From Bifidobacterium mizhiense (GTDB lineage Bacteria > Actinomycetota > Actinomycetes > Actinomycetales > Bifidobacteriaceae): a stretch of DNA of 64,000 nucleotides. The notes under the pieces are model-generated. The model saw only the letters and a program-made list of their open reading frames with translations, was not told the DNA's origin and did no database searches. The translations under genes and the position numbers were made by a program. Of this stretch, positions 48,537 through 58,059 are shown piece after piece (position 1 is the stretch's first letter; each line of letters starts with the position of its first letter). The DNA lies in contig NZ_BPWE01000001.1 of NCBI RefSeq assembly GCF_020884755.1, positions 1 to 64,000 of the forward strand, in the 5' to 3' direction.

Positions 48537-48550
48537 ATTAGTCAACTAAT
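48537..48550. promoter_or_regulatory. Candidate TetR operator in the promoter of the small TetR operon
   Basis: ATTAGT-CA-ACTAAT is a perfect 6-bp inverted repeat that lies just before the regulator start, between a TTGACC -35-like box (48531-48536) and the ATG. This form (TTAGTCAACTAA) is typical of TetR-family sites. Confidence 0.6.
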
Positions 48551-48565
48551 GCTATCTTGACGGGC

Positions 48566-48991
48566 ATGGGTCGCAAGAGAAGTTTCGATGATGATGAGGT
48601 ACTTGCCCGCGCCCGCGAGGTTTTCCTGGAGCATGGCTATGAGGGAACGTCGATTGATGCTCTCGTCAAGGCCACGGGTCTGCTCCGGGGCAGTCTCTAC
48701 GGTGCCTTCGGCAGCAAGCGTGGCATGTTCGTGGCTGCGCTCCGTGATGCAACGGATTCTGGGTCGGGCGATTCAGGAGTGCTCAATCTGGTATTGGTGG
48801 CACTCATGGAGCTGTCAGATCATGATCTTGAGGTTCGTGGGCTGGTCAGGGATTACCTTGCGAAGCTGTCCAGCTCGGGATCTGACGATACCAACGCTGT
48901 GGCCCTTGATATCGCCACGCTCCTTGGCGAGACGCTACTGCAGCGTGCACATATTCGGTTGCAGTCTGATGATGAAAGAAGCGAGTCATGA
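48566..48991 (+). CDS. Short TetR-family transcriptional regulator
   Basis: A regulator of 141 residues (144 if a TTG at 48557 is used). The N-terminal helix-turn-helix is clear (VLARAREVFLEHGYEGTSID, then LLRGSLYGAFGSKRGMFVAAL). The ligand domain is much shorter than the usual ~140 residues, a compact form rather than an obvious truncation. It overlaps the next gene by 4 bp (ATGA). It may regulate itself and the adjacent glycosylasparaginase region, but that is a guess. Confidence 0.8.
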   Translation: MGRKRSFDDDEVLARAREVFLEHGYEGTSIDALVKATGLLRGSLYGAFGSKRGMFVAALRDATDSGSGDSGVLNLVLVALMELSDHDLEVRGLVRDYLAKLSSSGSDDTNAVALDIATLLGETLLQRAHIRLQSDDERSES

Positions 48992-49344
48992 ACAACAAGG
49001 TGGCAATTGTCGGGCGGACGCTGGAAGTTGAACCGCAGGGCTTGGATAAGATGTGGTCGTTCAAGGGGAAACTGGCCGTGCCGCTTGAGCATGTTCTGGG
49101 TGCGAGCGAGGATCCGGGCATTCTTGATGATGCCAAAGGCCTGCGTGCGCCCGGCCTTCATGTTCCCGGTAAATGGGCCGGCACATACATTGAGCACGGG
49201 GAAAAGACATTCTGGAATGTCACCAGACCGGAAAGTCCCATTGTCATCCAACTCAAGGGTGAGCGCTATGACCGACTGGTGCTCGGGGTAGAACATCCCC
49301 GTGAGCTGGTTGACCGGATCAACGCGGCCATCATCGAAAAGTAA
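48988..49344 (+). CDS. Conserved hypothetical protein, PH-domain-like
   Basis: A 118-residue soluble protein without membrane segments. Its pattern of short beta strands (FKGKLAVPLEHVLGA, KWAGTYIEHGEKTFWNVT, PIVIQLKGERYDRLVLGVE) and a C-terminal helix suggest a bacterial PH-like fold. I do not recognise a specific family. It is co-translated with the TetR regulator, so it is probably the operon's effector or a co-sensor. Confidence 0.65.
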   Translation: MNNKVAIVGRTLEVEPQGLDKMWSFKGKLAVPLEHVLGASEDPGILDDAKGLRAPGLHVPGKWAGTYIEHGEKTFWNVTRPESPIVIQLKGERYDRLVLGVEHPRELVDRINAAIIEK

Positions 49345-49412
49345 ACGAGGAATTACAGCACCTGAACTCTTCTATTAGCTCTCGGCGCTCAAGTGGTTAG
49401 AAACCAGCTGAA

Positions 49413-49459
49413 TGGGCTGATAAGCCATATGATGCATTGCCATACGGCTTATCAGCCCA
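49413..49459. terminator. Bidirectional terminator between convergent genes
   Basis: TGGGCTGATAAGCC and GGCTTATCAGCCCA form a perfect 14-bp stem that continues for four more pairs after one mismatch. It lies between the PH-like gene (+) and guaA (-). T tails are poor on both sides, but the stem is very stable. Confidence 0.7.
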
Positions 49460-49465
49460 GATGCC

Positions 49466-51028
49466 TTACTCCCACTCGATGGTTGCCGGCGGCTTGGAGG
49501 TGCAGTCCAGGACCACGCGGTTGATGCCCGGGCACTCGTTGGTAATCCGCGTGGAAATAGTAGACAGCACATCATAGGGCAGACGCGTCCAGTCGGCGGT
49601 CATGGCATCCTCAGAGGAAACAGGACGCAACACGATCGGCGAGCCATAGGTGCGCTCGTCGCCCTGCACGCCTACTGAATGCACATTGGCCAGCAGCACC
49701 ACCGGGCACTGCCAGATCTGCCGATCCAGCCCAGCCTTGGACAGCTCTTCGCGGGCGATGGCATCGGCCTCACGCAGGGTCTCCAAACGTTCCTGGGTGA
49801 TCTCGCCGATGATGCGGATGCCCAGACCAGGGCCCGGGAAGGGCTGACGCCAGACGATCTGGTCAGGCAGGCCCAGTTCGGTGCCGATGGCTCGGACTTC
49901 ATCCTTGAAGAGGGTACGCAGAGGTTCGATCAACTTGAACTTGACGTCCTTAGGCAGACCGCCCACATTATGGTGAGACTTGATATTGGCCGCTCCATCT
50001 CCACCACCAGACTCGACCACGTCAGGGTAGAGCGTGCCCTGCACCAGGAACTTGACTTCTTTACCGGTCTTGCCGGCCTCCTCAATCACCTGCCGCTGGG
50101 CCTTTTCAAAGGTGCGGATGAACTTCTCCCCGATGATCTTGCGCTTCCGCTCAGGCTCGGAAACACCCTTGAGCGCGGTCAGAAAGTCCTGTGAGGCATC
50201 TACTGCGATTAGCTTGATGCCAGTGGCGGCAACGAAATCATGCTTGACCTGCTCGGCCTCCCCCTTACGCAGCAGACCGTGATCCACAAAGACGCAAGTC
50301 AGCTGGTCGCCGACGGCCCTGTGGACCAGAGCGGCCGCCACAGCTGAATCCACGCCGCCCGACAGGCCGCAGATGACCTGGTCATCACCCACCGTGCGGC
50401 GGATCTTCTCCACCTGTTGTTCGATGATGCCCGAAGCGTTCCAGTCCGACGGCAGTCCCGCGCACTGGTGCAGGAAGCGGTCGATCAGGTCCTGCCCCAG
50501 AGGGGTGTTGGTCACCTCGGGATGCCACTGGACCCCGTACAGCCCCCGGGAGGGATCCTGCATGGCCGCCACCGGAGCACCCTCGGTATGCGCCAGAACC
50601 TCAAAGCCTTCAGGCGCACGATTGACGGCGACGCCATGGCTCATCCACACATCCTGCCGGGCGGGTGAATCCTGCAGTATTCCCTTGGCGCTGTCGATGA
50701 AGGCCTCGGTTTTGCCGTACTCCCCCAGGGCCGCCTTGTCCACCTCGCCGCCCAGCTCATGAGCCATGACCTGGAAGCCGTAGCAGATGCCCAGCACGGG
50801 CACCCCCGCCTCGAAAATCCTCTTGTCTATGGTGGGTGCCCCGTCCACGTAGACGGATGCAGGTCCGCCGGAAAGGATGACCGCCTTGGGATCCTTGGCC
50901 AGCATCTGGTCCAGACTCATCGAATGAGGCACCAGCTCGGAGTAGACCCCCGCCTCCCTGACTCGACGAGCGATCAGCTGGGCGTACTGCGCACCGAAAT
51001 CGACCACCAGGACGGGACCCTGTGCCAT
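49466..51028 (-). CDS. guaA: GMP synthase (glutamine-hydrolysing)
   Basis: A 520-residue enzyme turning XMP into GMP. The N-terminal amidotransferase has the nucleophile Cys82 in [15 protein letters not shown]. The ATP pyrophosphatase domain has the P-loop-like [12 protein letters not shown] near residue 220, and the C-terminal dimerisation domain ends in [12 protein letters not shown]. The frame is open 93 codons further upstream to 51307, but the ATG at 51028 carries AAGGAG and begins with the family's normal N-terminus. It uses XMP that Xpt (35.2 kb) can supply. guaA next to xfp is a usual bifidobacterial arrangement. Confidence 0.97.
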   Translation of the reverse strand: MAQGPVLVVDFGAQYAQLIARRVREAGVYSELVPHSMSLDQMLAKDPKAVILSGGPASVYVDGAPTIDKRIFEAGVPVLGICYGFQVMAHELGGEVDKAALGEYGKTEAFIDSAKGILQDSPARQDVWMSHGVAVNRAPEGFEVLAHTEGAPVAAMQDPSRGLYGVQWHPEVTNTPLGQDLIDRFLHQCAGLPSDWNASGIIEQQVEKIRRTVGDDQVICGLSGGVDSAVAAALVHRAVGDQLTCVFVDHGLLRKGEAEQVKHDFVAATGIKLIAVDASQDFLTALKGVSEPERKRKIIGEKFIRTFEKAQRQVIEEAGKTGKEVKFLVQGTLYPDVVESGGGDGAANIKSHHNVGGLPKDVKFKLIEPLRTLFKDEVRAIGTELGLPDQIVWRQPFPGPGLGIRIIGEITQERLETLREADAIAREELSKAGLDRQIWQCPVVLLANVHSVGVQGDERTYGSPIVLRPVSSEDAMTADWTRLPYDVLSTISTRITNECPGINRVVLDCTSKPPATIEWE

Positions 51029-51081
51029 AAGACTCCTTATATATGTATGCTGTATCTGCCATGGATGCCCGGGAGCGACGA

Positions 51082-51096
51082 TTCGAGGCCCTCGAA
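51082..51096. promoter_or_regulatory. Palindrome TTCGAGG-C-CCTCGAA upstream of guaA
   Basis: A perfect 15-bp dyad 54 bp upstream of guaA. It does not match the actinobacterial LexA box (CGAAC-N4-GTTCG). The binder is unknown. Confidence 0.5.
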
Positions 51097-51171
51097 CAAG
51101 TCCAGTATGGTTGCAGTTTTCGACAATGCTACCGTCATTGAGCCCAGATCGGCAGCCCCAATGGAAGTTCA

Positions 51172-51187
51172 TGTCTGCAAGCAGACA
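51172..51187. promoter_or_regulatory. Palindrome TGTCTGC-AA-GCAGACA upstream of xfp
   Basis: A perfect 7-bp inverted repeat with a 2-bp spacer, about 175 bp before xfp. It is a plausible site for a regulator of the bifid shunt. No binder can be named. Confidence 0.5.
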
Positions 51188-51363
51188 ATTCCCTCGCATT
51201 TTCTCACAAGAGCGAACACACACTGCAAGAAAACGTTCAGAAAAGTCTGCTCGTTCACGTACCATGTAGGCATTGGGTACGGACCCGACAGATGCCTGGA
51301 ATGACACTGTACAAGCCCGTAACCGAGGTAAATAAACAATCGCACTAAAGTGCAGGAGTACAC

Positions 51364-53838
51364 ATGACGAATCCTGTTATCGGCACCCCTTGGGCGAAGC
51401 TGGAGACCCCAATCGCCGAGGAGACCCTCGAGGCCGTCGACAAGTATTGGCGGGCGGCCAACTATCTTTCCATCGGACAGATTTATCTTCGCAGCAACCC
51501 CCTGATGAAGGAGCCCTTCACTCGGGAGGATGTCAAGCATCGTCTGGTCGGCCACTGGGGCACCACCCCCGGCCTGAACTTCCTGCTGGGCCATATCAAC
51601 CGTCTGATCGCCGACCATCAGCAGAACACCGTGATCATCATGGGCCCCGGCCACGGCGGCCCCGCCGGCACCTCGCAGTCCTACCTGGATGGCACCTACA
51701 GCGAGTACTACCCCAAGATCACCAACGATGAGGCTGGCCTGCAGAAGTTCTTCCGCCAGTTCTCCTACCCGGGCGGCATCCCCTCCCACTTCGCGCCTGA
51801 GACCCCCGGGTCCATCCACGAGGGCGGCGAGCTGGGCTATGCCCTCTCCCACGCTTATGGCGCCATCATGAACAACCCCAGCCTCTTCGTGCCCTGCATC
51901 GTGGGCGACGGCGAAGCCGAGACCGGCCCCCTGGCCACCGGCTGGCAGTCCAACAAGCTGGTCAACCCCCGCACCGACGGCATCGTCCTGCCCATCCTGC
52001 ACCTGAACGGCTACAAGATCGCCAACCCGACCATTCTCTCGCGCATCTCCGACGAAGAGCTGCATGAGTACTTCCATGGCATGGGTTATGAGCCCTTCGA
52101 GTTCGTTGCCGGATTCGACGACGAGGATCATCTGTCCATCCACCGTCGCTTCGCCGACATGCTGGAGACCGTCTTCGACAAGATCTGCGACATCAAGGCC
52201 CGGGCCGAAACCGACGACATGACTCGTCCCTTCTACCCCATGATCATCTTCCGCACCCCCAAGGGCTGGACCTGCCCCAAGTTCATCGACGGCAAGAAGA
52301 CCGAGGGATCCTGGCGCGCCCACCAGGTGCCGCTGACCTCCGCCCGCGACACCGAGGCTCACTTCCAGGTCCTCAAGAACTGGCTGGCCTCCTACAAGCC
52401 CCAGGAGCTTTTCGACGAGAAGGGCGCCCTGCGTCCCGAGGTCACCAGCTTCATGCCCAAGGGCGACCTGCGCATCGGCGAGAACCCCAACGCCAACGGC
52501 GGGCGTCTGCTCAAGCCGCTGGAGCTGCCTGACATCCACGACTACGAGATCGACGTCAAGAAGCACGGCCATGGCTGGGGCGCCACCGAGGCCACCCGCG
52601 TCCTGGGTTACTACACCCGCGACGTGCTGGCCAAGAACCCCACCGATTTCCGTATCTTCGGGCCTGACGAGACGGCCTCCAACCGTCTGGCTGCCGCCTA
52701 CGAAGTGACCAACAAGCAGTGGGATGCCGACTACCTGTCGGAGCTGACCGACGAGCACATGGCCCATACCGGCCAGGTCATCGAGCAGCTCTCCGAGCAC
52801 CAGATGGAAGGCTTCCTGGAGGGCTACCTGCTGACCGGACGCCACGGCATCTGGAGCTCCTACGAGTCCTTCGTGCACGTCATCGACTCCATGATCAACC
52901 AGCACGCCAAGTGGCTGGAGGCCACCGTCCGCGAGATCCCGTGGCGCAAGCCCATCGCCGGCCTGAACCTCCTGGTCACCTCGCACGTCTGGCGTCAGGA
53001 CCACAACGGGTTCTCCCACCAGGATCCCGGCTTCGTCGACATCCTGCTGAACAAGAACTTCAACAACGATCACGTGGTCAACATCTACTTCCCCGCCGAC
53101 GCCAACATGCTGCTGAACGTGGGCGAGCGTTGCTACAAGTCGACCAACTGCATCAACGCCATCTTCGCCGGCAAGCAGCCTGCCGCCACCTACCAGAGCG
53201 TGGACGAGGCCGCCGCCGAGCTGGAGAAGGGGGCCGCCCGCTGGGATTGGGCCTCCAACGCCAAGGATGCCGAGGATGCTGATGTCGTCATCGCCACCGC
53301 AGGCGACATCCCCACCCAGGAGGCCCTGGCCGCCGACGACATGCTGCAGAAGCTGGGCCTCAAGGTCCAGTTCGTCAACGTGGTCGACCTGCTGAAGATC
53401 CAGGACACCGAGGAGAACGATCAGGCCCTGTCCGACGAGGAGTTCACCAAGCTCTTCAGCAAGGACAAGCCGGTCCTGTTCGCCTTCCACGCCTACCCCG
53501 GCTCCATCTACCGCCTGATCCACGGACGTCCCAACCACGACAACTTCTCCGTGCACGGCTACGAGGAGCAGGGCTCCACCACCACGCCGTTCGACATGGT
53601 GCGCGTCAACAACATGGACCGCTGGTGCCTGGCCGCCTCCGCCCTGAAGCTGGTGGACGCCGGCAAGTACGCCGACCAGATCGACAAGTGGACCAAGTTC
53701 CGCGACGAGGCCTTCCAGTTCGCAGTGGACAAGGGCTACGACCACCCCGATTACACCGATTGGGTCTGGCCCGATGCCAACCGCGCCGGCCAGGAGACCA
53801 TCTCCGCCACCGCCGCGACCGCCGGAGACAACGAGTGA
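51364..53838 (+). CDS. xfp: Xylulose-5-phosphate/fructose-6-phosphate phosphoketolase
   Basis: An 824-residue thiamine-diphosphate enzyme that splits fructose-6-phosphate or xylulose-5-phosphate with phosphate into acetyl-phosphate plus a shorter sugar phosphate. It is the key step of the bifid shunt. [24 protein letters not shown] (around residues 98-121, cited by its ends) and the TPP motif [18 protein letters not shown] near residue 180 are diagnostic, and [17 protein letters not shown]-type residues occur near 540. Codon use is strongly biased to G/C-ending optimal codons, as expected of a highly expressed gene. It is followed by a strong terminator. Confidence 0.99.
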   Translation: MTNPVIGTPWAKLETPIAEETLEAVDKYWRAANYLSIGQIYLRSNPLMKEPFTREDVKHRLVGHWGTTPGLNFLLGHINRLIADHQQNTVIIMGPGHGGPAGTSQSYLDGTYSEYYPKITNDEAGLQKFFRQFSYPGGIPSHFAPETPGSIHEGGELGYALSHAYGAIMNNPSLFVPCIVGDGEAETGPLATGWQSNKLVNPRTDGIVLPILHLNGYKIANPTILSRISDEELHEYFHGMGYEPFEFVAGFDDEDHLSIHRRFADMLETVFDKICDIKARAETDDMTRPFYPMIIFRTPKGWTCPKFIDGKKTEGSWRAHQVPLTSARDTEAHFQVLKNWLASYKPQELFDEKGALRPEVTSFMPKGDLRIGENPNANGGRLLKPLELPDIHDYEIDVKKHGHGWGATEATRVLGYYTRDVLAKNPTDFRIFGPDETASNRLAAAYEVTNKQWDADYLSELTDEHMAHTGQVIEQLSEHQMEGFLEGYLLTGRHGIWSSYESFVHVIDSMINQHAKWLEATVREIPWRKPIAGLNLLVTSHVWRQDHNGFSHQDPGFVDILLNKNFNNDHVVNIYFPADANMLLNVGERCYKSTNCINAIFAGKQPAATYQSVDEAAAELEKGAARWDWASNAKDAEDADVVIATAGDIPTQEALAADDMLQKLGLKVQFVNVVDLLKIQDTEENDQALSDEEFTKLFSKDKPVLFAFHAYPGSIYRLIHGRPNHDNFSVHGYEEQGSTTTPFDMVRVNNMDRWCLAASALKLVDAGKYADQIDKWTKFRDEAFQFAVDKGYDHPDYTDWVWPDANRAGQETISATAATAGDNE

Positions 53839-53858
53839 TACGCTGATCCGACTCTGGA

Positions 53859-53896
53859 ACCGCCCGTCATGCGCAGCCCGCATGGCGGGCGGTTTC
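53859..53896 (+). terminator. Rho-independent terminator after xfp
   Basis: A 15-bp stem with one wobble pair (ACCGCCCGTCATGCG / CGCATGGCGGGCGGT), a five-base loop and TTTCT lie 20 bp after the xfp stop. It separates abundant xfp mRNA from pta. Confidence 0.9.
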
Positions 53897-53964
53897 TGTA
53901 TACTGGACAAGGTTGTGAACAAAGCAGTCATCAAGGCAACCACGTCCGGACAGGAGAAGACACA

Positions 53965-55653
53965 GTGAGTCTTGCAAGCATCACCATCATCAGCCCAGAA
54001 GCCGCCAACGGCCGCAATGTCGTGGCCTACGGCCTGACCAAGGCCCTGAGCGCCAAAACTAAAACGGCCGTATTCAGGCCAATCGCCTGCAGGAAGCACC
54101 CATTGACCCCGGAACTGGTTGCAGCCAGCTCATTCCCCGACACGGATCCAGAGATCTGCCGTGGCAAGTGCCCCGGGCACGCCACTGAGGATCCCATGCA
54201 GACCCGGGCCGATGTCCTCAATGCCTATGACGGGCTGGTGGAGGCCACCCATCCCGAGCGCGTCCTGATCGTGGGCAGCGATGCCTCAAAGCTCTTCGAC
54301 CCCGGCCTGTTTGCCCTGAACGCGCAGATCGCCGCCGACCTGAGGTCCCCGGTCATGCTGGCCGTCTGCACCATCGGCAGGGAACCCGGTCAGGTCATAA
54401 AGACCGTGGCCGCCTGCCGGCGAACCATCGAGGCGCAGGGAGCCGTGCTCGCCGGTGTCTTCATCACCGGATGCCAGCCTGAACAGAAAGCGCCACTTAC
54501 CCAGGCCTTCCAGGAATACGATCTGCCGACCTGGACCGTCTCCAAGATGGACTTCGACACGGATCCGTCCGCCGATCAGGCCCGCCAGGCCACCAGCCAG
54601 ACATTCCAGCAGGAGGTGGATGTCGACCAGGTGCTGAAGGCCGCCGACGCCGCCAGCCCCAAGGCCACCACTCCTGTAGCATTCCAGAACGATCTGCTGG
54701 CCAAGGCCAAGGCCAACAAGAAGACCATTGTCCTGCCCGAGGGCGGCGAGGACCGCATTATCAAGGCGGCCGACTACCTGCTGGCGCGGAACATCGTCGA
54801 CCTGATCATCGTGGGCGACAAGGATTCCATTCTGGCCCGCGGGAAGGAGCTTGGCCTCGACAACCTGGCCAAGGCTTCATTCCAGCCCATGGACGACGAG
54901 CAGGTGCTGGCACCCATGGTTGATCGTCTCTGCCAACTGCGTGCCAAGAAGGGCATGACTCCGGAGCAGGCGCGCAAGCAGCTGGCCGACCCCTCCTACT
55001 TCGGCACCATGCTGGTAGTGCTGGGCAAGGCCGACGGCCTGGTGTCCGGCTCCATCAACTCCACAGCCAACACGGTCCGTCCAGCCCTGCAGGTGATCAA
55101 GACCAAGCCGGGCGCTTCGCTGGTCTCCGGAGCCTTCCTCATGTGCTTCCCCGACCATGTGGCGGTCTTCGCCGACTGCGCCATCAACCTCAACCCGTCG
55201 TCCGAGCAACTGGCCGACATCGCCATCCAGTCGGCCCAAACCGCTCGCTCCTTCGGCGTGGATCCGCGCGTGGGCATGCTCTCCTACTCCACCCTGGGCT
55301 CAGGCAAGGGCCCGGATGTCGACCTGGTTGAAGAGGCCACCCGCCTGGCCAAGGAGAAGGCGCCGGACCTGCCCATCGTGGGCCCCATCCAGTTCGACGC
55401 GGCCTGGTCGCCCACCGTGGCAGCCACCAAGGCCAAGGGTGATCCGGTTGCCGGAAAGGTCAATGTCTTCGTCTTCCCCAGCCTGAGCGCCGGCAACATC
55501 GGTTACAAGGCCGTACAGCGCACCTCGGGAGCTTTGGCCATCGGACCGGTCCTGCAGGGGCTGAACAAGCCGGTCAACGACCTCTCGCGCGGCGCTCTGG
55601 TGGCCGACATCATCAACACCGTGGCTCTGACCGCCGTCGAGGCCCAGGACTGA
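53965..55653 (+). CDS. pta: Phosphate acetyltransferase
   Basis: A 562-residue enzyme exchanging acetyl-CoA and acetyl-phosphate. The C-terminal ~330 residues are the catalytic domain (IVLPEGGEDRIIKAADYLL near residue 250 and GSINSTANTVRPALQVIKT near 355). The N-terminal ~220 residues are the P-loop-like/DRTGG regulatory module of long Pta enzymes. The frame is open to 53869 across the xfp terminator. The GTG at 53965, with GGAGAAG upstream, is chosen. It lies between xfp and ackA, linking acetyl-phosphate to acetyl-CoA. Confidence 0.95.
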   Translation: MSLASITIISPEAANGRNVVAYGLTKALSAKTKTAVFRPIACRKHPLTPELVAASSFPDTDPEICRGKCPGHATEDPMQTRADVLNAYDGLVEATHPERVLIVGSDASKLFDPGLFALNAQIAADLRSPVMLAVCTIGREPGQVIKTVAACRRTIEAQGAVLAGVFITGCQPEQKAPLTQAFQEYDLPTWTVSKMDFDTDPSADQARQATSQTFQQEVDVDQVLKAADAASPKATTPVAFQNDLLAKAKANKKTIVLPEGGEDRIIKAADYLLARNIVDLIIVGDKDSILARGKELGLDNLAKASFQPMDDEQVLAPMVDRLCQLRAKKGMTPEQARKQLADPSYFGTMLVVLGKADGLVSGSINSTANTVRPALQVIKTKPGASLVSGAFLMCFPDHVAVFADCAINLNPSSEQLADIAIQSAQTARSFGVDPRVGMLSYSTLGSGKGPDVDLVEEATRLAKEKAPDLPIVGPIQFDAAWSPTVAATKAKGDPVAGKVNVFVFPSLSAGNIGYKAVQRTSGALAIGPVLQGLNKPVNDLSRGALVADIINTVALTAVEAQD

Positions 55654-55685
55654 TCGCCGTCCCTATAAGGTCTATATGAACCTCT

Positions 55686-55733
55686 GGGGCTGCTGCTGGA
55701 ACCTATTTTCAAGAAGGGTCCGGTAGCAGCCCC
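55686..55733. terminator. Strong hairpin between pta and ackA
   Basis: A stem of about 15 pairs (GGGGCTGCTGCTGGA / TCCGGTAGCAGCCCC, two wobble pairs) encloses an 18-base loop, 33 bp after the pta stop. It is followed by AAAACC rather than a T run, so it may terminate poorly or protect the mRNA end. Confidence 0.6.
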
Positions 55734-55843
55734 AAAACCATGTCGGCCTGGCTATATACCGCGGCTTGTAAGGGCCGACGAGTAATCTTGAAGACTGATC
55801 GAGGAGCGCAGGCTCTATACAAGCACATCAGGAGGATGCCCCA

Positions 55844-57070
55844 ATGGCGAAAACCGTCCTAGTCATCAATTCGGGTTCAAGCTCGATCAAGTACCAGCTG
55901 GTCGATCTGGAGACCAGCCAGAGCCTGGCCTCGGGTCTGGTCGAGAAGATCGGCGAGCCCACCGACGGCCACTACAAGCACGAGGTCAATGGCGAGAAGC
56001 ATGAGCTTGAGGAGCCCATCCACGACCATGAGACCGGACTCAAGCGCGTCCTGGGCTTCTTCAAGGAGTATGGCCCTGATCTGGACAAGGCCGGCATCAT
56101 CGCCGTTGGTCACCGTGTCGTCCAGGGTGGAGCCATCTTCCCCAAGCCTGCCCTCCTGACCAAGAAGACCCTGAGCCAGGTCAAGGATCTGGCCGTGCTG
56201 GCCCCCCTGCACAACGGACCCGAGGCTGAGGGCGCCGAGGTCATGAGCCGGCTGATGCCGCAGACCCCGCAGGTCTTCGTCTTCGATTCCTCCTTCTTCT
56301 TCGAACTGCCCAAGAAGGCCTCCACCTACGCCCTCAACAAGGACATCGCCAAGCAGTACCACATCCGTCGCTACGGCGCCCACGGCACCAGCCACCAGTA
56401 TGTGGGCCAGCTGGTTCCCGGCCTGCTGGGCAAGCCTGCAGAAGGTCTGCGGCAGATCGTCCTGCACATCGGCAACGGGGCTTCCGCGTCAGCACAGGTC
56501 TCCGGACATCCCGTCGAGACCTCCATGGGCCTGACCCCCCTGGAGGGCCTGGTCATGGGCGGCCGCACCGGCGACATTGACCCTGCCGTTGTCTTCCACC
56601 TGATCCGCAACGCCCACATGAGCGTGGATGAACTGGACACCCTATTCAACAAGCGCTCCGGCATGACCGGCCTGACCGGCCACGGCGATATGCGCGAAGT
56701 CCACAAGCTGATCGCCGAGGGCGACGAGGATGCCAAGCTGGCACTGGACATCTACGTCCACCGCATCGTCGGCTACATCGGCAACTACACGGCCCAGATG
56801 GGCGGCCTGGACGCCATCACCTTCACGGCTGGCGTGGGCGAAAACGACGAGATCGTGCGTCGCCAGGTCATCGAGCAGCTGAAGCCCTTCGGCGTAAAGC
56901 TGGACCAGGAGAAGAACGACCAGCGCTCCAAGGAGGCACGGATCATCTCCACCCCCGACAGCACGGTCGCCGTCTGCGTCATCCCCACCAACGAGGAGCT
57001 CTCCATCGCCCGTCAGGCCGAGGTCGTCGCCAGCCAGGGCGATGCCTACGGCAACAAGTTCCAGGCCTGA
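55844..57070 (+). CDS. ackA: Acetate kinase
   Basis: A 408-residue kinase forming acetate and ATP from acetyl-phosphate, the main energy-gaining step of the bifid shunt. The N-terminal NSGSSSIKYQL, the RRYGAHGTSHQYV motif near residue 176, HIGNGASASAQ near 206 and the GGRTGDIDPAV and FTAGVGENDEIV segments are all present. AGGAGG lies about 9 nt upstream. It has its own 190-bp upstream region behind the pta hairpin, so an independent promoter is likely. Confidence 0.98.
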   Translation: MAKTVLVINSGSSSIKYQLVDLETSQSLASGLVEKIGEPTDGHYKHEVNGEKHELEEPIHDHETGLKRVLGFFKEYGPDLDKAGIIAVGHRVVQGGAIFPKPALLTKKTLSQVKDLAVLAPLHNGPEAEGAEVMSRLMPQTPQVFVFDSSFFFELPKKASTYALNKDIAKQYHIRRYGAHGTSHQYVGQLVPGLLGKPAEGLRQIVLHIGNGASASAQVSGHPVETSMGLTPLEGLVMGGRTGDIDPAVVFHLIRNAHMSVDELDTLFNKRSGMTGLTGHGDMREVHKLIAEGDEDAKLALDIYVHRIVGYIGNYTAQMGGLDAITFTAGVGENDEIVRRQVIEQLKPFGVKLDQEKNDQRSKEARIISTPDSTVAVCVIPTNEELSIARQAEVVASQGDAYGNKFQA

Positions 57071-57088
57071 CCGCTGACCGGACCTGCC

Positions 57089-57118
57089 CCCTCAACCCGA
57101 CTGATGGTCGAATGAGGG
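57089..57118 (+). terminator. Hairpin after ackA
   Basis: CCCTCA and TGAGGG enclose a second CGAC/GTCG pair, giving a two-part stem 18 bp after the ackA stop. It lacks a T run but is followed 46 bp later by a longer stem. Confidence 0.55.
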
Positions 57119-57164
57119 ATGATTGAGATAAGGGTTCGGTCCTCAGAACTTGGTCCTGAGAACC

Positions 57165-57210
57165 AAGAAGGCTGGTGACCACAGCAATGCATGTGGTCAC
57201 CGGCCTTCTT
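57165..57210. terminator. Long bidirectional terminator between ackA and hisN
   Basis: A 19-bp stem with one wobble pair (AAGAAGGCTGGTGACCACA / TGTGGTCACCGGCCTTCTT) and an eight-base loop lie between the convergent genes. The right arm ends in CTTCTTCTATAT on the plus strand. Confidence 0.85.
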
Positions 57211-57226
57211 CTATATGTCATATGTT

Positions 57227-58027
57227 TCAATCACCCAAGGCCGCCAGGGCTTCCTTGTGCAGAAGACCGTTGCTGGCAAGGCCATTGCCACCCCATGGAC
57301 CCGGGTTGCCCGCCAGGTCAGTAAAGCTGCCACCGGCTTCGGTCACAATGGGGACCAGGGCACCCATGTCATAGAGGTCAAGTTCCGGTTCGGCCGCCAG
57401 GTCGATGGCACCCTGGGCCAGAAGCATGTACTGCCAAAAGTCCCCGAATCCGCGCAGCCGCCAGATCCGATCGGTCAAGTCCAGAAGTCTCTCCCGTCGG
57501 CCTATGGCCTTCCACCCAGTCAGCGACGACAAGGACATGGAGGCGTCTTCCATCCGGTCCACTCTTGATACGTGGATGGCCTGGGGAGCTTCACCCTGGC
57601 GCGCCATGTAGGCTCCCTGACCCTGCGCAGCGTACCAGCGGGTGCCCAACATGGGGGCCGATACCGCGCCGACCACCATCTGATGGTCTACCTCCAAGCC
57701 GATCAGGGTCGCCCAGACGGGTACTCCGCGCACATAGTTCTTTGTCCCGTCAATGGGATCAATGATCCACCGCCTGCCGTTGGACTCCTGCTTTCCCAGC
57801 TCCTCGGCATAGATGGTATCGTTCGGCCTTGCCTGGGCCAGAACGCGACGAATCACTGCCTCCGCCTCTTTGTCGGCCTGGGTAACCGGAGTATTGTCCG
57901 CCTTGCGTTCCACCTTAAGATCCGGCGACTTGAAGTAGCCCACGGTGACCTGATCCGCCTGGTCAGCCATGGCGATGGCCAGGTCCAGATCCTCCTGCCA
58001 GGTCTGTCTATCAACCTCGATGCTCAT
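57227..58027 (-). CDS. hisN: Inositol-monophosphatase-family phosphatase, probable histidinol-phosphatase
   Basis: A 266-residue Mg-dependent phosphatase. The metal-binding motifs are YAEELGKQ near residue 68, WIIDPIDGTKNYVRGVPVW near 82 and DLYDMGALVPIVTEAGG near 220. The VRGVPVWATLIGLE continuation is like actinobacterial HisN, which supplies histidinol phosphatase in species that lack HisB. Inositol phosphatase is the alternative. The frame is open to 58096. The ATG at 58027 has AAAGGAG upstream and does not overlap aroA. Confidence 0.82.
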   Translation of the reverse strand: MSIEVDRQTWQEDLDLAIAMADQADQVTVGYFKSPDLKVERKADNTPVTQADKEAEAVIRRVLAQARPNDTIYAEELGKQESNGRRWIIDPIDGTKNYVRGVPVWATLIGLEVDHQMVVGAVSAPMLGTRWYAAQGQGAYMARQGEAPQAIHVSRVDRMEDASMSLSSLTGWKAIGRRERLLDLTDRIWRLRGFGDFWQYMLLAQGAIDLAAEPELDLYDMGALVPIVTEAGGSFTDLAGNPGPWGGNGLASNGLLHKEALAALGD

Positions 58028-58059
58028 AACACGGCTCCTTTCGCTCGAATCGCTATGGT

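Larger units (their letters stand above)
51029..51363. other. Divergent promoter region of guaA and xfp
   Basis: No gene in these 335 bp, although a frame runs through from guaA. It contains two perfect inverted repeats (51082-51096 and 51172-51187), each a possible operator. A TATATA box lies next to guaA and an AGGAG ribosome site before xfp. Confidence 0.6.

Noticed and set aside
51029-51307. N-terminal extension of guaA by 93 codons
   Set aside because: The extension has no similarity to GMP synthases. A strong ribosome site precedes the ATG at 51028, and the extension covers the xfp control region.
53869-53964. N-terminal extension of pta
   Set aside because: It would be translated through the xfp terminator hairpin. 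GTG at 53965 has its own ribosome site and a normal Pta N-terminus.
51169-54099. 976-codon open frame antisense to xfp
   Set aside because: It is a mirror of the strongly biased codon use of xfp, contains the guaA/xfp promoter and xfp terminator, and shows no domain or ribosome site.
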